Positions 53,001 through 55,137 are shown, counted from the first letter of the stretch. The stretch is 64,000 bases of DNA from Pomphorhynchus laevis (GCA_012934845.2 WNNJ02001203.1:1-64000); one strand, 5' to 3'. The notes: generated by a model not told the origin, from the sequence alone. Made by a program: numbers and translations.

Positions 53001-55137
53001 TATTAAATTTAAATCATAATTTAAATTTAATTAAAATTAATTTTATTTTTCTTAAATTACAATTAATATTATTGCTAATTCACTGTATAATATCTTAGGT
53101 AAATTAATCTCTTACTATTATAATAATATATTTTTAAAATTATAATTAATATTTTAATTATTTAATTATTAATGGTAAGAAAAAAATGTATCAATGATTA
53201 TCTTCAATATGCAACCCTACAATTAATTCATAAAATACTATTTAAAAATAGAAGATGTAATTACATCATATCGATTCAAATATTTTATTATAAATATAAC
53301 TATTTAAAATTTTTTATCAAAGTTCAAAAAGTTGAAAGTACTGCATTATTATATATGCAATTGTGCTATTTTAAGTTTTTTATTTCCTTCAGTTTACAGA
53401 ATATCTGAGGTAATAATCTTATCTATACAGGAACATATTTTGTAAGAAATTCTTAAGTAATTAAGAAGTTAATATACACGTTAACAAATAAATGGCTAAA
53501 ATAATACATTCAGAATTATGTAATTCTCATAAATCACATGAAACTTCGATATATTGTACTGAAACCTTATTGATTGAGGTTTCAGTATTATACCGTTATT
53601 GATTCACATATCATAGGTATAATATGATGTGATTATATTTGTAAATTATTTTACATCGCATGATTTATAGCGTGAAAATCTGTTTATTACAATAAGGGAG
53701 AATGTATAAATAATATTTGCACTGTTTAGACAACTTTACATTACAAGCCTTTGTGATATTTCAACTAGAAACTGTCCTTACAGCGGAGAACAACTTAAGC
53801 GGTATGTTCTGATTAGGTTCATTTTTGCATTCTTTTAAAAGCTTAAATATAATGTTTAAAATATTTTTCCGTTGATGTTTAGTGTTGAAATATCAGCGAT
53901 GTCTTCGTAAGCGGTAGTTTCTTCGTCATCAAAAATGTTAACGGACAGTTCTCGATCAAACATTGATCTTTGCAGTCCCTCATCAACACTATCCAATTCT
54001 CTGTTGTAGAGTCTGTCTAGAATGCGGACGCGTCAACGATTGACTCCAGCACATATACTGCATTGCCACTTTCAACAACAGTACTTATACGCTGTATTAG
54101 GAATGGACCTTGCCCCGACCGAGTCTCTTTCCCAAATATCTCTTTCTAACGGACCAAATGCTCTAAGTGTCTCGATAGCCATCGAAACAAATTAGTATTG
54201 ATTATGGTCAATACAATCGTACTTGTGTGTTTCCAATTCTTCAACATATGTCGAGACATCCTGCACTATGGATGGCACGGGTAACATGGCTTTTTGCAAG
54301 CTCTAGTCCCAAACCAAGATATTTTCAACCTCTAACGGTATTAGAGACCAACCGTCGGGCTGGCTCCAGGTTACAGGGGACGTCGGCTGCTATAAGTGCC
54401 ATCTTGATTAGGTTATTAACTTCATTATGGCGGGTGTGACGACTACGTGTTCTAGGGTAATTCAATCCATATCTTCCGAAACAGTCGATTCGTGATTGAC
54501 AGCTGCATACCTGGGTTGTACAGATCGGAAGACAAGATCTGTACACGTGATAATGTTTAAAATAGTTTTTAGAATTGGTACACGTGAGTTTGTTACACCT
54601 TTAATAGTTTGACAATATACCCGGAAATTATAATTCAGTCAGAACCAACAGCGTGAACATGATTTTAGGCAACTAATTGTTGTCTAATTTTCATTGGAGG
54701 TTTGTAATTATTCGAAAGAAGAAACAAATTGATGTTTTGTACATTATTTCTCAAATAAAACTGGATTATCGAGAATAAATGTCATTATTTAACAATGCAC
54801 TTTTAAATATCGGCTTTTATACATTGTTTAGCTACGCTTTTGCAAGATGGCTACAAAGCACTAATGACAATGTCGACCTTATCCAGATGTAAGTTAATAC
54901 TTTACACACTATTTTTATTTTGTACATTCTTTAGAAATTGTGCAAATCTCCACATAATTACAGATTCGTGGATCTGTAAAAGTGGCTACAAATTACTCCT
55001 TCATTTGGAGTGTACTGGGAACAATTAAAATATTAATTCAAAATAAAATTGGTTAACAATGCAGAAATCTAACGAACATTTGCTTTGTTTTCAGTCTTTG
55101 TCCGAAATGTTGCTTAGTTTGTAAGCTTAATTGTTAA
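1765..55137 (+). CDS. Large secreted leucine-rich-repeat protein, 39 coding exons
   Basis: Overview of the gene model; exons are listed separately. Translation starts at 1765 with a signal-peptide-like stretch (MLKVNCCCWIIMCLVMRTL), followed by an N-terminal cap and about 32 LRR units of 20-29 residues following L-x-L-x-x-N-x-I/L. A cysteine-rich island splits them into two blocks, and an LRR C-terminal cap precedes the stop. All internal exons in the model begin and end in phase 2, mostly with CT, TT or AT before the donor, so most exons carry one repeat. The chosen exons total 2955 bases, 984 residues plus stop. No transmembrane segment or signalling domain is seen, so a secreted or extracellular ligand-binding or adhesion protein is the best guess. 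The double-block layout recalls Toll-type ectodomains; the many bare repeats recall chaoptin. It could be two adjacent genes. Exon 26380 and the 43122-44412 island are the least certain parts. Confidence 0.7.
2789..2857 (+). CDS. LRR gene coding exon 2 (one repeat)
   Basis: Acceptor TTAACAG, donor GTATGA, phase 2 to 2, 69 bases. Encodes NLNNNLINQLHDL and ends VQYL. Followed by an intron of only 45 bases. Confidence 0.75.
2903..2971 (+). CDS. LRR gene coding exon 3 (one repeat)
   Basis: Acceptor TTTTAAG, donor GTAAGT, phase 2 to 2, 69 bases. With the junction it reads LWLDYNLIERV and ends FYVL. The 45-base intron before it is open in frame, so exons 2 and 3 also look like a single longer open frame, but the LRR register supports splicing. 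Confidence 0.75.
2972..3619 (+). other. Intron, no recognisable element
   Basis: AT-rich first part of the long intron after coding exon 3. No LRR exon, repeat or retroelement motif is visible until the PLE end motif near 3620. Confidence 0.4.
3850..5012 (+). mobile_element. Degraded R2-type LINE fragment (lineage A)
   Basis: Three successive frames carry pieces typical of the C-terminal half of R2-superclade LINEs. At 3860-4093 the region after the RT fingers-palm (VLDSSVGSHEYE). At 4349-4588 the zinc-knuckle segment (FADAISTRYGL, then CPCIAEFEVEHAPLC and RHNTLRD). At 4770-5012 the endonuclease tail (KYEEKN...EKGLFVPF). These match in order the intact relative at 31274-34294. Several stops and frame changes break it; the N-terminus and RT core are absent. 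Same strand as the host gene. Confidence 0.7.
5167..5433 (+). mobile_element. C-terminal tail of another R2-type LINE
   Basis: An open stretch reading KYGERVSKVEDEKFYQLIV and later FGFLMVRSASIILRSARS matches the last ~80 residues of lineage A LINEs (compare KYEERIHTIEHSSFCPLIW in the copy at 31-34 kb). It repeats the same protein region as 4770-5012, so it is a second, 5'-truncated insertion, followed by a T-rich tail to about 5525. Confidence 0.6.
6085..6153 (+). CDS. LRR gene coding exon 4 (one repeat)
   Basis: Acceptor ACATTTTAG, donor GTGAGT, phase 2 to 2. With junctions it reads LSLKGNRIRHFDI and ends WLKFL. Confidence 0.8.
6154..8079 (+). other. Intron, unresolved old repeats
   Basis: No exon with LRR register and no recognisable transposon protein. 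Base composition is mixed at 6600-7500, which suggests decayed mobile DNA. Confidence 0.35.
8080..8139 (+). CDS. LRR gene coding exon 5 (one repeat)
   Basis: Acceptor TCTTTAG, donor GTATGT, phase 2 to 2, 60 bases (a short, 20-residue unit). Reads LDLSYNILSAVQVRNLPDL, a near-consensus LRR. Confidence 0.8.
8140..9320 (+). other. Intron segment with a perfect hairpin
   Basis: AT-rich intron without recognised genes. At 9243-9280 lies a perfect 18-base-pair inverted repeat with a two-base centre (TCACGGCTTTAATTCTTT and its complement). Confidence 0.45.
9330..9480 (+). mobile_element. Partial PLE 3' module, forward
   Basis: Matches the forward PLE module (GGCCGAGGAATTGGGGTCGAA, then TTCTCCTGATGTTTTCTAAT and CTGATACAACGTCT) but is interrupted at about 9480, where a reverse copy begins. 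Only the structured non-coding part is present. Confidence 0.5.
9487..10600 (-). mobile_element. Penelope-like element with RT fragment
   Basis: Reverse-oriented copy. Its 3' end motif is at 9487-9510, followed leftward-to-rightward by an AT-rich stretch, the hairpin module at about 9715-9765, and a reverse transcriptase piece at 10068-10586. That frame shows GVPMGDNSSQIIADLF and FRYIDDIYVF, the RT motifs B and C of Penelope-like elements with a YIDD catalytic box, and ends ...FLHEHLCIP. The element is incomplete at its 5' side. The RT type resembles the invertebrate PLE group with GVPMG motifs; clade assignment is a guess. Confidence 0.65.
11320..11388 (+). CDS. LRR gene coding exon 6 (one repeat)
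   Basis: Acceptor TTACAAAG, donor GTAAGT, phase 2 to 2. Reads LDLRFNRLQSHQI and ends SILL; the register is one residue longer at the end, compensated by the next exon. Confidence 0.75.
11873..12594 (+). repeat. 118-base tandem repeat, six units plus a partial seventh
   Basis: Unit starts TGTAGTGATGAG recur at 11873, 11991, 12109, 12227, 12345, 12463 and 12581, an exact 118-base period. Units are nearly identical, so the array is young or homogenised. Each contains CACACTGATGA and an internal inverted repeat (AATCC...CAGT with ACTGAGGATT). The last, truncated unit runs into a hammerhead-like fold at 12561-12636. It lies in the intron between coding exons 6 and 7. Confidence 0.95.
12561..12636 (+). 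ncRNA. Hammerhead-ribozyme-like fold at the array edge
   Basis: Seen: CCACA (12561-12565), CTGATGA (12566-12572), GAC-TAAA-GTC (12595-12604), GAAA (12605-12608), a perfect six-base-pair hairpin ACGCCT/AGGCGT (12608-12613 with 12625-12630), then C at 12631, then TGTGG (12632-12636), which pairs with CCACA. This is the order of a type I hammerhead: stem I, CUGAUGA, stem II, GAAA, stem III, UH, stem I. The weak point is stem II. The distance from CTGATGA to GAAA is long and begins with a mismatch; a closer TGATGA box at 12586-12591 lacks the invariant C. Hammerheads are known in PLE ends and in satellites. Confidence 0.5.
12935..13006 (+). CDS. LRR gene coding exon 7 (one repeat)
   Basis: Acceptor CTTTTTAG, donor GTAAGT, phase 2 to 2, 72 bases. 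Reads LLDYNLLVDLHFL and ends LKYL. Confidence 0.75.
13007..14480 (+). other. Intron with PLE scrap
   Basis: At about 13630-13740 a worn copy of the forward PLE module is visible (GACATGCATTTGACCCCACTG). The rest is mixed-composition sequence with no recognised protein; an open stretch at 14220-14408 matches nothing I know. Confidence 0.35.
14485..14720. mobile_element. Large foldback element
   Basis: Two arms of about 115 bases are near-perfect inverted copies around a centre at 14600-14603 (GGCGTGGGC repeats on both sides). The outer ends are TTCTTTATTG and CAATGAAGAA. No coding capacity. It looks like a hairpin-type MITE or foldback; the few arm differences suggest a moderately recent origin. 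Confidence 0.85.
15060..15840 (+). mobile_element. Penelope-like element 3' part, forward
   Basis: Carries the end of a PLE reverse transcriptase (15189-15446, HEHLCIPYNIKYNTLNNEIL, ending before a stop), then the hairpin module (15515-15590), an AT-rich stretch and the end motif AGACTCAGTTAGCTGATTTA at about 15805. The protein continues the frame seen on the minus strand at 10068-10586, so the two are copies of one family in opposite orientation. A 60-base direct duplication (15105-15228) precedes it. 5' parts are missing. Confidence 0.6.
15899..15970 (+). CDS. LRR gene coding exon 8 (one repeat)
   Basis: Acceptor GATAATAG, donor GTAAGT, phase 2 to 2, 72 bases. Reads LSCSHNLISTINEDFF and ends LEKL. 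Confidence 0.75.
16299..16359. repeat. Hairpin, about 28-base arms
   Basis: AGTTCGTTTATAA and CGCTGCAAGTG face their complements CACTTGCAGCG and TTATAAACGAACT across a five-base loop, with a small internal mismatch. Probable remnant of a foldback element or a folded RNA; function unknown. Confidence 0.8.
16489..16701 (-). mobile_element. LINE fragment, post-RT region
   Basis: The minus-strand frame reads ALRYFRFILLPIVTYELPTI then WSDL, resembling the R1/I/Jockey-type LINE stretch after the RT domain (LLPILTYG...IW). Short and isolated; neighbouring sequence to about 16900 has similar composition but no clear protein. Confidence 0.35.
17102..17356 (-). mobile_element. PLE GIY-YIG endonuclease fragment
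   Basis: The minus strand shows a Cys cluster (CNRKNCIVC), a spacer ending NNNCKCSTAGVVY, and in a neighbouring frame CTCGLQYIGKT, the GIY-YIG-type motif that ends such domains in Penelope-like elements. This pattern (zinc-binding cysteines followed by VVY...QYIGKT) is typical of PLE nucleases. The fragment is broken and carries no RT. Confidence 0.6.
17440..17680. repeat. Imperfect direct repeat with AGATCT palindromes
   Basis: Two related blocks (about 17448-17525 and 17600-17675) share TCTGACAGGG, GCTGGAACAAGATCTA and AAAGATCTACCAC. Each contains an AGATCT...AGATCT inverted pair. They sit just beyond the GIY-YIG fragment and may belong to the same PLE. Confidence 0.6.
18440..18700 (+). 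mobile_element. PLE 3' module, forward copy
   Basis: Shares the order of the 15.5 kb copy: TTGGCCCCACTGCTAGGTCG, TGCCGAAATCTGATGG, GTTCCTCCTTATGATTTC, then a Tail with TTATTAGCCAATTCATAAA and a worn end motif near 18675. No coding sequence. Confidence 0.55.
18710..19170 (-). other. Possible retroelement scrap
   Basis: GC-richer than its surroundings and rich in broken minus-strand codons, but no diagnostic motif is left. No LRR exon visible. Confidence 0.25.
19540..19611 (+). CDS. LRR gene coding exon 9 (one repeat)
   Basis: Acceptor CAAATTAG, donor GTAAGT, phase 2 to 2, 72 bases. Reads LDLSHNRIVYIPNGF, a consensus LRR including the I-P-x-G-F end. Confidence 0.85.
19612..21183 (+). repeat. 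AT-rich intron with dispersed direct repeats
   Basis: Blocks containing AATCTGTTATTTTTTGATCT recur near 19701, 20378 and 20594, and blocks with GATATATAAGCTTCA near 19960 and 20542. The intron seems to have grown by local duplication. No gene. Confidence 0.6.
21184..21255 (+). CDS. LRR gene coding exon 10 (one repeat)
   Basis: Acceptor TTTAATTTAG, donor GTATGT, phase 2 to 2, 72 bases. Reads NLSFNMITKVSAGAFHNM, a near-perfect LRR consensus. Confidence 0.85.
21452..23365. mobile_element. Nested element with terminal inverted repeats
   Basis: The ends (about 21452-21530 and 23282-23365) are inverted copies (AACTGATCAAATGAGATAAT against TTTTGATCAGTTACTG). Inside, a block at 21740-21990 recurs inverted at 22420-22720 and directly at 22730-22950, and a PLE-type 3' module (CGTCTGTTATTTGTTAGTCAA) is present at 21600-22240. 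No open frame of note. It looks like several insertions and inversions in one intron. Confidence 0.55.
23829..23900 (+). CDS. LRR gene coding exon 11 (one repeat)
   Basis: Acceptor TGTACTAG, donor GTGAGT, phase 2 to 2, 72 bases. Reads RLFGNPITEIPSGFVNL. Confidence 0.8.
23901..25545 (+). other. Intron, nothing recognised
   Basis: AT-rich, without LRR exons in register, clear repeats or retroelement motifs. Confidence 0.4.
25546..25611 (+). CDS. LRR gene coding exon 12 (divergent repeat)
   Basis: Acceptor CTATTTTAG, donor GTAAGT, phase 2 to 2, 66 bases. Reads EITLKHLQCPNISGISNQI. The repeat lacks the usual L-x-L-x-x-N start and resembles the next two units, so this is a distinct stretch of irregular repeats. 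Confidence 0.7.
26017..26213. repeat. Direct duplication of about 77 bases
   Basis: 26017-26095 and 26137-26213 share TGACTGTTTGTGGC and TATTTAACA..ATTTGAATAA, 120 bases apart. Intronic. Confidence 0.75.
26380..26451 (+). CDS. LRR gene coding exon 13 (divergent repeat, uncertain)
   Basis: Exactly 72 open bases, acceptor ATCTTTAG, donor GTAGTA, phase 2 to 2. Reads TDLIISNIIRGKQLPNVV. Spacing and phase fit, but the motif is weak and the donor is poorer. Skipping it leaves the frame intact and gives an equally good junction (EEIKFAGCEI). Confidence 0.5.
27123..27185 (+). CDS. LRR gene coding exon 14 (one repeat)
   Basis: Acceptor ATTTTTAG, donor GTAAGT, phase 2 to 2, 63 bases. Reads KFAGCEINIKDFLGLDQL and ends TSL. 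Confidence 0.75.
27689..28580. repeat. Tandem duplication of a ~450-base intron block
   Basis: About 27689-28127 and 28147-28580 are diverged direct copies (shared TGTGGTCGAGTAAAT, ATTCTGTGTCAAG, CACTTCCATGGATTT). No exon lies inside; the next exon begins 88 bases after the second copy. Confidence 0.7.
28668..28739 (+). CDS. LRR gene coding exon 15 (one repeat)
   Basis: Acceptor AATCGTAG, donor GTGAGT, phase 2 to 2, 72 bases. Reads LSLSGNIIKELDFAIF and ends VHYL. Confidence 0.8.
29564..29635 (+). CDS. LRR gene coding exon 16 (one repeat)
   Basis: Acceptor TTGTGTAG, donor GTAAGT, phase 2 to 2, 72 bases. Reads NLSFNRIVTITKAQLPTT and ends LKSL. Confidence 0.8.
29895..30290 (-). mobile_element. 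Possible LINE 3' end scrap
   Basis: GC-richer island. Minus-strand frames give VAWSCFENG and RLRYRWRNQTQHLAKKRLGY, loosely like the conserved tail after the RT domain in fish- and mollusc-type LINEs. No catalytic motif, so the call is weak. Confidence 0.25.
30970..31040. repeat. Imperfect hairpin
   Basis: TCAATAAAATTGCTG and CAGCAATTTTATTGA are complementary arms separated by about 28 bases. Intronic, just before the LINE insertion. Confidence 0.7.
31116..34471 (-). mobile_element. Full-length R2-superclade LINE with target-site duplication
   Basis: A single insertion in the intron between coding exons 16 and 17, antisense to the host gene. A 41-base perfect direct repeat flanks it (31116-31156 and 34431-34471). 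The minus strand ends in an oligo-A run (T run at 31157-31171) after a ~100-base 3'UTR. The ~135-base 5' leader contains a short direct repeat (TTTCTGATAAACATACAATA, twice). The central frame is open throughout. All points to a recent, complete copy. Confidence 0.93.
31274..34294 (-). CDS. LINE ORF: zinc-cluster, reverse transcriptase, restriction-like endonuclease
   Basis: 1006 residues, uninterrupted. Residues ~12-46 are a dense Cys cluster (CCTCNGNAARCKGCRCAK) like the CRC-type clusters of related invertebrate LINEs. The RT spans ~290-560: LSVDAKNAFN (motif A, ~425), EGVTQGDP (~476-483), WYADD (512-515, catalytic), NPNKSRLL. A zinc knuckle C-x-C-x7-H-x3-C sits at 797-811, followed by RHNQLRDFL. 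The C-terminal nuclease has ARADIV (~868) and FFDVVVFN (~885), then KYEER, the PD-(D/E)XK-like layout of R2-type elements. It would nick DNA and prime reverse transcription at the nick. All key residues seem present, so it may be active. Exact clade cannot be set without alignment. Confidence 0.92.
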   Translation of the reverse strand: MTKGKPSNIAPCCTCNGNAARCKGCRCAKNKTACVNCRAACCQNTCPNMMSMKLDSVPLGNLNCHLSTVDTSNEPVVVGQRRENLNYDNLIEDMYMTVISWVPNHMKLPKCSTSGQFINLLTEKFNAVAIPSLHEQRALKEVVVMSQLMLQSIPSRGIGTIRKALLRRMDDWNLGKYKELFDEASILQRRMVSDGFAKGFQRISKQKKFSRFMRAGKTSAAIKILEDTEDGNTVYSFDDMCDGKLVSDILTELHPPAQPLSQDAVLSLPITNCKSHHFSIYSGIDGRAIIRESLRTHGGAGPSGITAIAFRRMLTAFGSHSIKLADAIAGLAVRIASESIPAESLQAYVNSRIVALNKRPGVRPIGVGEVFRRVIGKAILNVAKRDLRAVAGNLQMCAGQPGGLGYVIHTLTDHFHSNEQYGILSVDAKNAFNLMNRCLMLKNVEKVCPAFTCVLRNIYKLNALLVGQGGNLASSEGVTQGDPLAMPAFAISSMPLIYKIRESIPSIKQCWYADDSTFVGGLDDLSRVWRLLCSIGEQYGYHVNPNKSRLLIHPRNMIRAQHIFGADGLIINEDGLKVLGAPIGTPKFVREYCCGQFLSMSNLVKDVANAADADAHSAFVAYSLAVQSKWTHLFRAVDCDIEWLDDLKNVIDTKFMNSMFGDDIDLDLRGVCSLSTSLGGLGIRNIESELTRQYNAARLLSSIYEEPDLDIGFSVIHLLSAIQNEHKEENRNYAEKLKPEIIPILRKSVEYASLKGASNWLTRDALVSTDCQLSTQEFRDALSVRYGLTPKDLPDKCQCGQILTTSHALSCKRGAFNFIRHNQLRDFLVKKLNTVCWNVFAEPSLTPVPENISFNISTTTRQDDARADIVGNGLFGGNMERTFFDVVVFNNHAPSYCEKSTDATFTFHENRKCAKYEERIHTIEHSSFCPLIWATTGGAGKSAQACIKSLALKIAEQQKSEYAVTISSIRTYISMCLAKICSATLRCPRVQFQRTSYLRAGLVLSE
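34633..34704 (+). CDS. LRR gene coding exon 17 (one repeat)
   Basis: Acceptor GATTGTAG, donor GTAAGT, phase 2 to 2, 72 bases. Reads LDLRGNGIWLISDFIYLF and ends TDYL. It lies only about 160 bases from the LINE's right flank. Confidence 0.8.
34705..36675 (+). other. Intron with one odd exon candidate
   Basis: No transposon protein recognised. A candidate exon lies at 35931-36012 and is listed separately. Confidence 0.4.
35931..36012 (+). pseudogene. LRR exon candidate that breaks the frame
   Basis: After a good acceptor (TTTTTCACAG) the sequence continues the LRR register (LNLIQNYDSTGRQLSDYM), and the junction from exon 17 is good. The nearest donors leave phase 0 rather than phase 2, so including it would shift the following exons. 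It may be a decaying exon, a regulated poison exon, or chance. Left out of the 985-codon model. Confidence 0.4.
36676..36744 (+). CDS. LRR gene coding exon 18 (last repeat of block 1)
   Basis: Acceptor CCTTTTAG, donor GTAAGT, phase 2 to 2, 69 bases. Reads QIDYNMSLPILNLINNSAL and ends PQVL or PQVF, depending on the next exon. Confidence 0.75.
37378..37477 (+). other. Alternative terminal exon candidate
   Basis: After a TTTATCAG acceptor the phase-2 frame reads NITNKIVFHLLDWYKSVKVV, then runs to TAA at 37475 with AATAAA overlapping the stop. It could end a shorter transcript or a separate first gene. The LRR register is one residue short and there is no phase-2 donor, so an internal exon is unlikely. 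Confidence 0.35.
37880..38250. mobile_element. PLE end fragment
   Basis: 38140-38250 matches the forward PLE end (TTTTATTTAGCATTATTTTT, then GATTCAGTTAGCTGATCTGA). The GC-richer part at 37885-38110 is unclassified and may be PLE or LINE sequence. Confidence 0.4.
38560..41650 (-). mobile_element. Degraded R2-type LINE (lineage B), nearly full length
   Basis: Minus-strand frames give an ordered set of R2-superclade parts. N-terminal and linker region about 40446-41430. RT fingers with ARLVALRKKEGRIRLITIG and HQLGVGVPGGAEATVH (40249-40716). RT palm with GVRQVDPMDPFLFSL and WYMDDFTLG (39979-40218). NPSKCEIIAK and GTLLGSPI (39604-39972). Zinc-knuckle region SRHSVMNGII and PSSICRNDGKRP (38873-39175), and a nuclease tail with a DELDRRL segment near 38700. 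It is interrupted by several stops and frame changes. Sequence motifs differ clearly from lineage A. It fills the gap between the two LRR blocks. Confidence 0.85.
41651..43121 (+). other. Intron segment with hairpin, no gene recognised
   Basis: Holds an inverted repeat at 42133-42174 (GCCCTGGCAACTTCTCTG facing CAGAAAGGTTGCCAGGGC). Several short open stretches have no LRR register or usable phase-2 splice pair. Confidence 0.45.
43122..43181 (+). CDS. LRR gene coding exon 19: start of Cys-rich island
   Basis: Acceptor TAAATTAG, donor GTAAGT, phase 2 to 2, 60 bases. Reads NPYGYTCPAMYSKHNEFKY. The N-P-x-x-x-x-C start resembles an LRR C-terminal cap following the last repeat of block 1. Assignment is by phase and motif. 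Confidence 0.5.
43550..43585 (+). CDS. LRR gene coding exon 20 (36 bases, uncertain)
   Basis: Very small exon between CTCATGAG and a GTAAGT donor, phase 2 to 2. Reads LTSILSDCIDSV and would add another cap cysteine. Frame-neutral, so the model survives without it. Confidence 0.4.
43638..43663. repeat. (AT)n microsatellite
   Basis: About twelve AT dinucleotides in a row within the intron before the Cys-rich exon. Confidence 0.95.
44215..44412 (+). CDS. LRR gene coding exon 21: Cys-rich linker
   Basis: 198 open bases from a TTTTAAG acceptor to a GTTTAG donor, phase 2 to 2, with a 68-base intron after it. Contains HQCLYFC, GENC, TFYC and LLCSC, so at least six cysteines in a cap-like pattern, then an acidic end (EMEEDYG). 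Read in the same frame from an upstream ATG at 44165, the leader MLVYDCFVSRYFLFLLS looks signal-peptide-like. It could therefore instead be the first exon of a second LRR gene covering 44165-55137. Confidence 0.5.
44481..44549 (+). CDS. LRR gene coding exon 22 (one repeat)
   Basis: Acceptor ATTTCACAG, donor GTGAGT, phase 2 to 2. Reads KIDRGTSSTELLAKHVF, with a Cys near the end. Confidence 0.7.
45067..45138 (+). CDS. LRR gene coding exon 23 (one repeat)
   Basis: Acceptor ATTTTTAG, donor GTAAGT, phase 2 to 2, 72 bases. Reads EIIDNGGAGDLFIFEIV and ends VKSL. Confidence 0.75.
45371..45530 (+). pseudogene. Dead copy of an LRR exon with its upstream intron
   Basis: About 155 bases are nearly identical to 45853-46012 (482 bases further on). 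The copy covers the intron end and the first part of the exon at 45980. Where the live copy has the acceptor CAAATTTAG, this one has CAAATTTCG, and the similarity stops at about codon 11. It is a by-product of local duplication. Confidence 0.85.
45626..45770. mobile_element. Foldback element
   Basis: Inverted arms of about 65 bases (GATATTTCGCTGACTTCTG against CAGAAATTAGCGAAATATC, with outer GGAAAG and CTTTCC) around a short centre near 45697. No coding. It sits between the dead exon copy and its live counterpart. Confidence 0.8.
45980..46048 (+). CDS. LRR gene coding exon 24 (one repeat)
   Basis: Acceptor CAAATTTAG, donor GTAAGA, phase 2 to 2, 69 bases. Reads ILYNSNMYIMESHICPLYKL. The next intron is only 48 bases. 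Confidence 0.8.
46097..46168 (+). CDS. LRR gene coding exon 25 (one repeat)
   Basis: Acceptor GTATTTTTAG, donor GTATGT, phase 2 to 2, 72 bases. Reads SLINVSEIDNAIDRMSCLK and ends LSKL. Confidence 0.8.
46235..46309 (+). CDS. LRR gene coding exon 26 (one repeat)
   Basis: Acceptor ATTTTTAG, donor GTAAGC, phase 2 to 2, 75 bases. Reads LDMSFNRITEFSKLYDILL and ends LQIL. Confidence 0.85.
46357..46443 (+). CDS. LRR gene coding exon 27 (long repeat)
   Basis: Acceptor TTGTGTAG, donor GTAAGT, phase 2 to 2, 87 bases, the longest repeat (29 residues). Reads LNLSFNDIEYLKYVNETTS and ends LEVL. N-E-T is a possible N-glycosylation site. Confidence 0.85.
46598..46666 (+). CDS. LRR gene coding exon 28 (one repeat)
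   Basis: Acceptor TTTCAAAAG, donor GTAAGT, phase 2 to 2, 69 bases. Reads LDLSNNKLTLLTIQW and ends LRVL, full consensus. Confidence 0.85.
46725..46805 (+). CDS. LRR gene coding exon 29 (one repeat)
   Basis: Acceptor TTTGAACAG, donor GTAGGT, phase 2 to 2, 81 bases. Reads LNCSYNQIRFVYFGGALL and ends LLSTL. Confidence 0.85.
46858..46929 (+). CDS. LRR gene coding exon 30 (one repeat)
   Basis: Acceptor GCTAAACAG, donor GTAAGT, phase 2 to 2, 72 bases. Reads LNLENNQNLTFEQNIFDYL and ends LTEI. The following intron hosts a LINE fragment. Confidence 0.85.
46937..47545 (-). mobile_element. 5'-truncated R2-type LINE (lineage B)
   Basis: Minus-strand frames carry only the C-terminal end of lineage B: GLDCARVKSPDSRHYKFDRI and EPPGLLRNNNKRP (zinc-knuckle to nuclease, 47345-47539), then GFGKDTDFFIKMFGNDIKR and QRLSAAIQIENAACV (46937-47209). 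These are the last ~250 residues of the family. Broken by frame changes. Typical 5'-truncated insertion, antisense to the host gene. Confidence 0.75.
47839..47904 (+). CDS. LRR gene coding exon 31 (one repeat)
   Basis: Acceptor CAAATTTAG, donor GTGAGT, phase 2 to 2, 66 bases. Reads DLSDTNLSSDSLPENIVNL. Confidence 0.8.
47905..49072 (+). other. Intron, no element recognised
   Basis: AT-rich. A longish open stretch near 48790-48960 follows an acceptor-like TTTTCAG but has no phase-2 donor or LRR register. Confidence 0.4.
49073..49141 (+). CDS. LRR gene coding exon 32 (one repeat)
   Basis: Acceptor ATCATTTAG, donor GTTAGT, phase 2 to 2, 69 bases. Reads IYLNRNSLWEYVRFTCKY. The donor is weaker than most, but the junctions on both sides keep LRR register. 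Confidence 0.75.
49142..50278 (+). other. Intron with unclassified mixed-composition insert
   Basis: About 49330-50060 is less AT-rich than its flanks and probably old mobile DNA. No diagnostic protein motif found on either strand. Confidence 0.35.
50279..50344 (+). CDS. LRR gene coding exon 33 (one repeat)
   Basis: Acceptor TTCCTTAG, donor GTAAGT, phase 2 to 2, 66 bases. Reads IYLSGNHIQNAKAVRMFY. The next intron is only 48 bases. Confidence 0.8.
50393..50464 (+). CDS. LRR gene coding exon 34 (one repeat)
   Basis: Acceptor TTTGCATAG, donor GTAGGT, phase 2 to 2, 72 bases. Reads LDISYNLLRDLLGFDCKDI. Confidence 0.85.
50854..50925 (+). CDS. LRR gene coding exon 35 (one repeat)
   Basis: Acceptor TTTACTTAG, donor GTAAGT, phase 2 to 2, 72 bases. 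Reads NVSSNMINTIDVSFSAIM and ends LEEL. Confidence 0.85.
51200..51560 (+). pseudogene. Dead duplicate of LRR coding exon 36 and its intron
   Basis: This block is a diverged direct copy of about 51960-52330 (shared AAGATATCCG/GAGATATCCG, GAAGAATATACAACGATA, TTTATTGTTCTCTAT). At the acceptor it has CTATCG in place of CTATAG, and the exon-like part (about 51500-51560) has an in-frame stop. It is an inactive exon left by duplication. Confidence 0.8.
52260..52328 (+). CDS. LRR gene coding exon 36 (last repeat)
   Basis: Acceptor CTCTATAG, donor GTAAGA, phase 2 to 2, 69 bases. Reads ILANSDLQEIAINISLPW. A decayed copy lies about 760 bases upstream. Confidence 0.8.
52329..53747 (+). other. AT-rich intron with small palindromes
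   Basis: Holds perfect small hairpins at about 52449-52475 (CAATTCGTTCAT with its complement) and 53556-53586 (TACTGAAACC with GGTTTCAGTA). No exon in register. Confidence 0.5.
53748..53801 (+). CDS. LRR gene coding exon 37: C-terminal cap, part 1
   Basis: Acceptor ATTACAAG, donor GTATGT, phase 2 to 2, 54 bases. Reads LCDISTRNCPYSGEQLK, where an L-x-D-I-S repeat start leads into cap cysteines. Its junction to the next exon (EQLKRYAFARWLQS) fits an LRR C-terminal cap. Confidence 0.65.
53890..54560 (-). mobile_element. 5'-truncated R2-type LINE (lineage B)
   Basis: Minus-strand frames show the C-terminal part of lineage B: CSCQSRIDCFGRYGLN and RSRHTRHNEVNNLI with DVPCNLEP (54325-54546), and worn nuclease-tail sequence to about 53890. 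Interrupted by several stops. It splits the host gene's C-terminal cap exons but lies within an intron. A short acceptor/donor-like stretch at its left edge (53893-53917) was not used. Confidence 0.7.
54832..54888 (+). CDS. LRR gene coding exon 38: C-terminal cap, part 2
   Basis: Acceptor TTGTTTAG, donor GTAAGT, phase 2 to 2, 57 bases. Reads YAFARWLQSTNDNVDLIQ; the R-W-L-Q core is typical of LRR C-terminal caps. Confidence 0.65.
55095..55137 (+). CDS. LRR gene last coding exon
   Basis: Acceptor TTGTTTTCAG, phase 2 entry, then LCPKCCLVCKLNC and TAA. The Cys-rich end could complete the cap. There is no hydrophobic tail, so no GPI or membrane anchor is evident. A GTAAGC at 55121 would offer a phase-1 donor if the gene continues, but AATAAA at 55176 supports an end here. 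Confidence 0.5.
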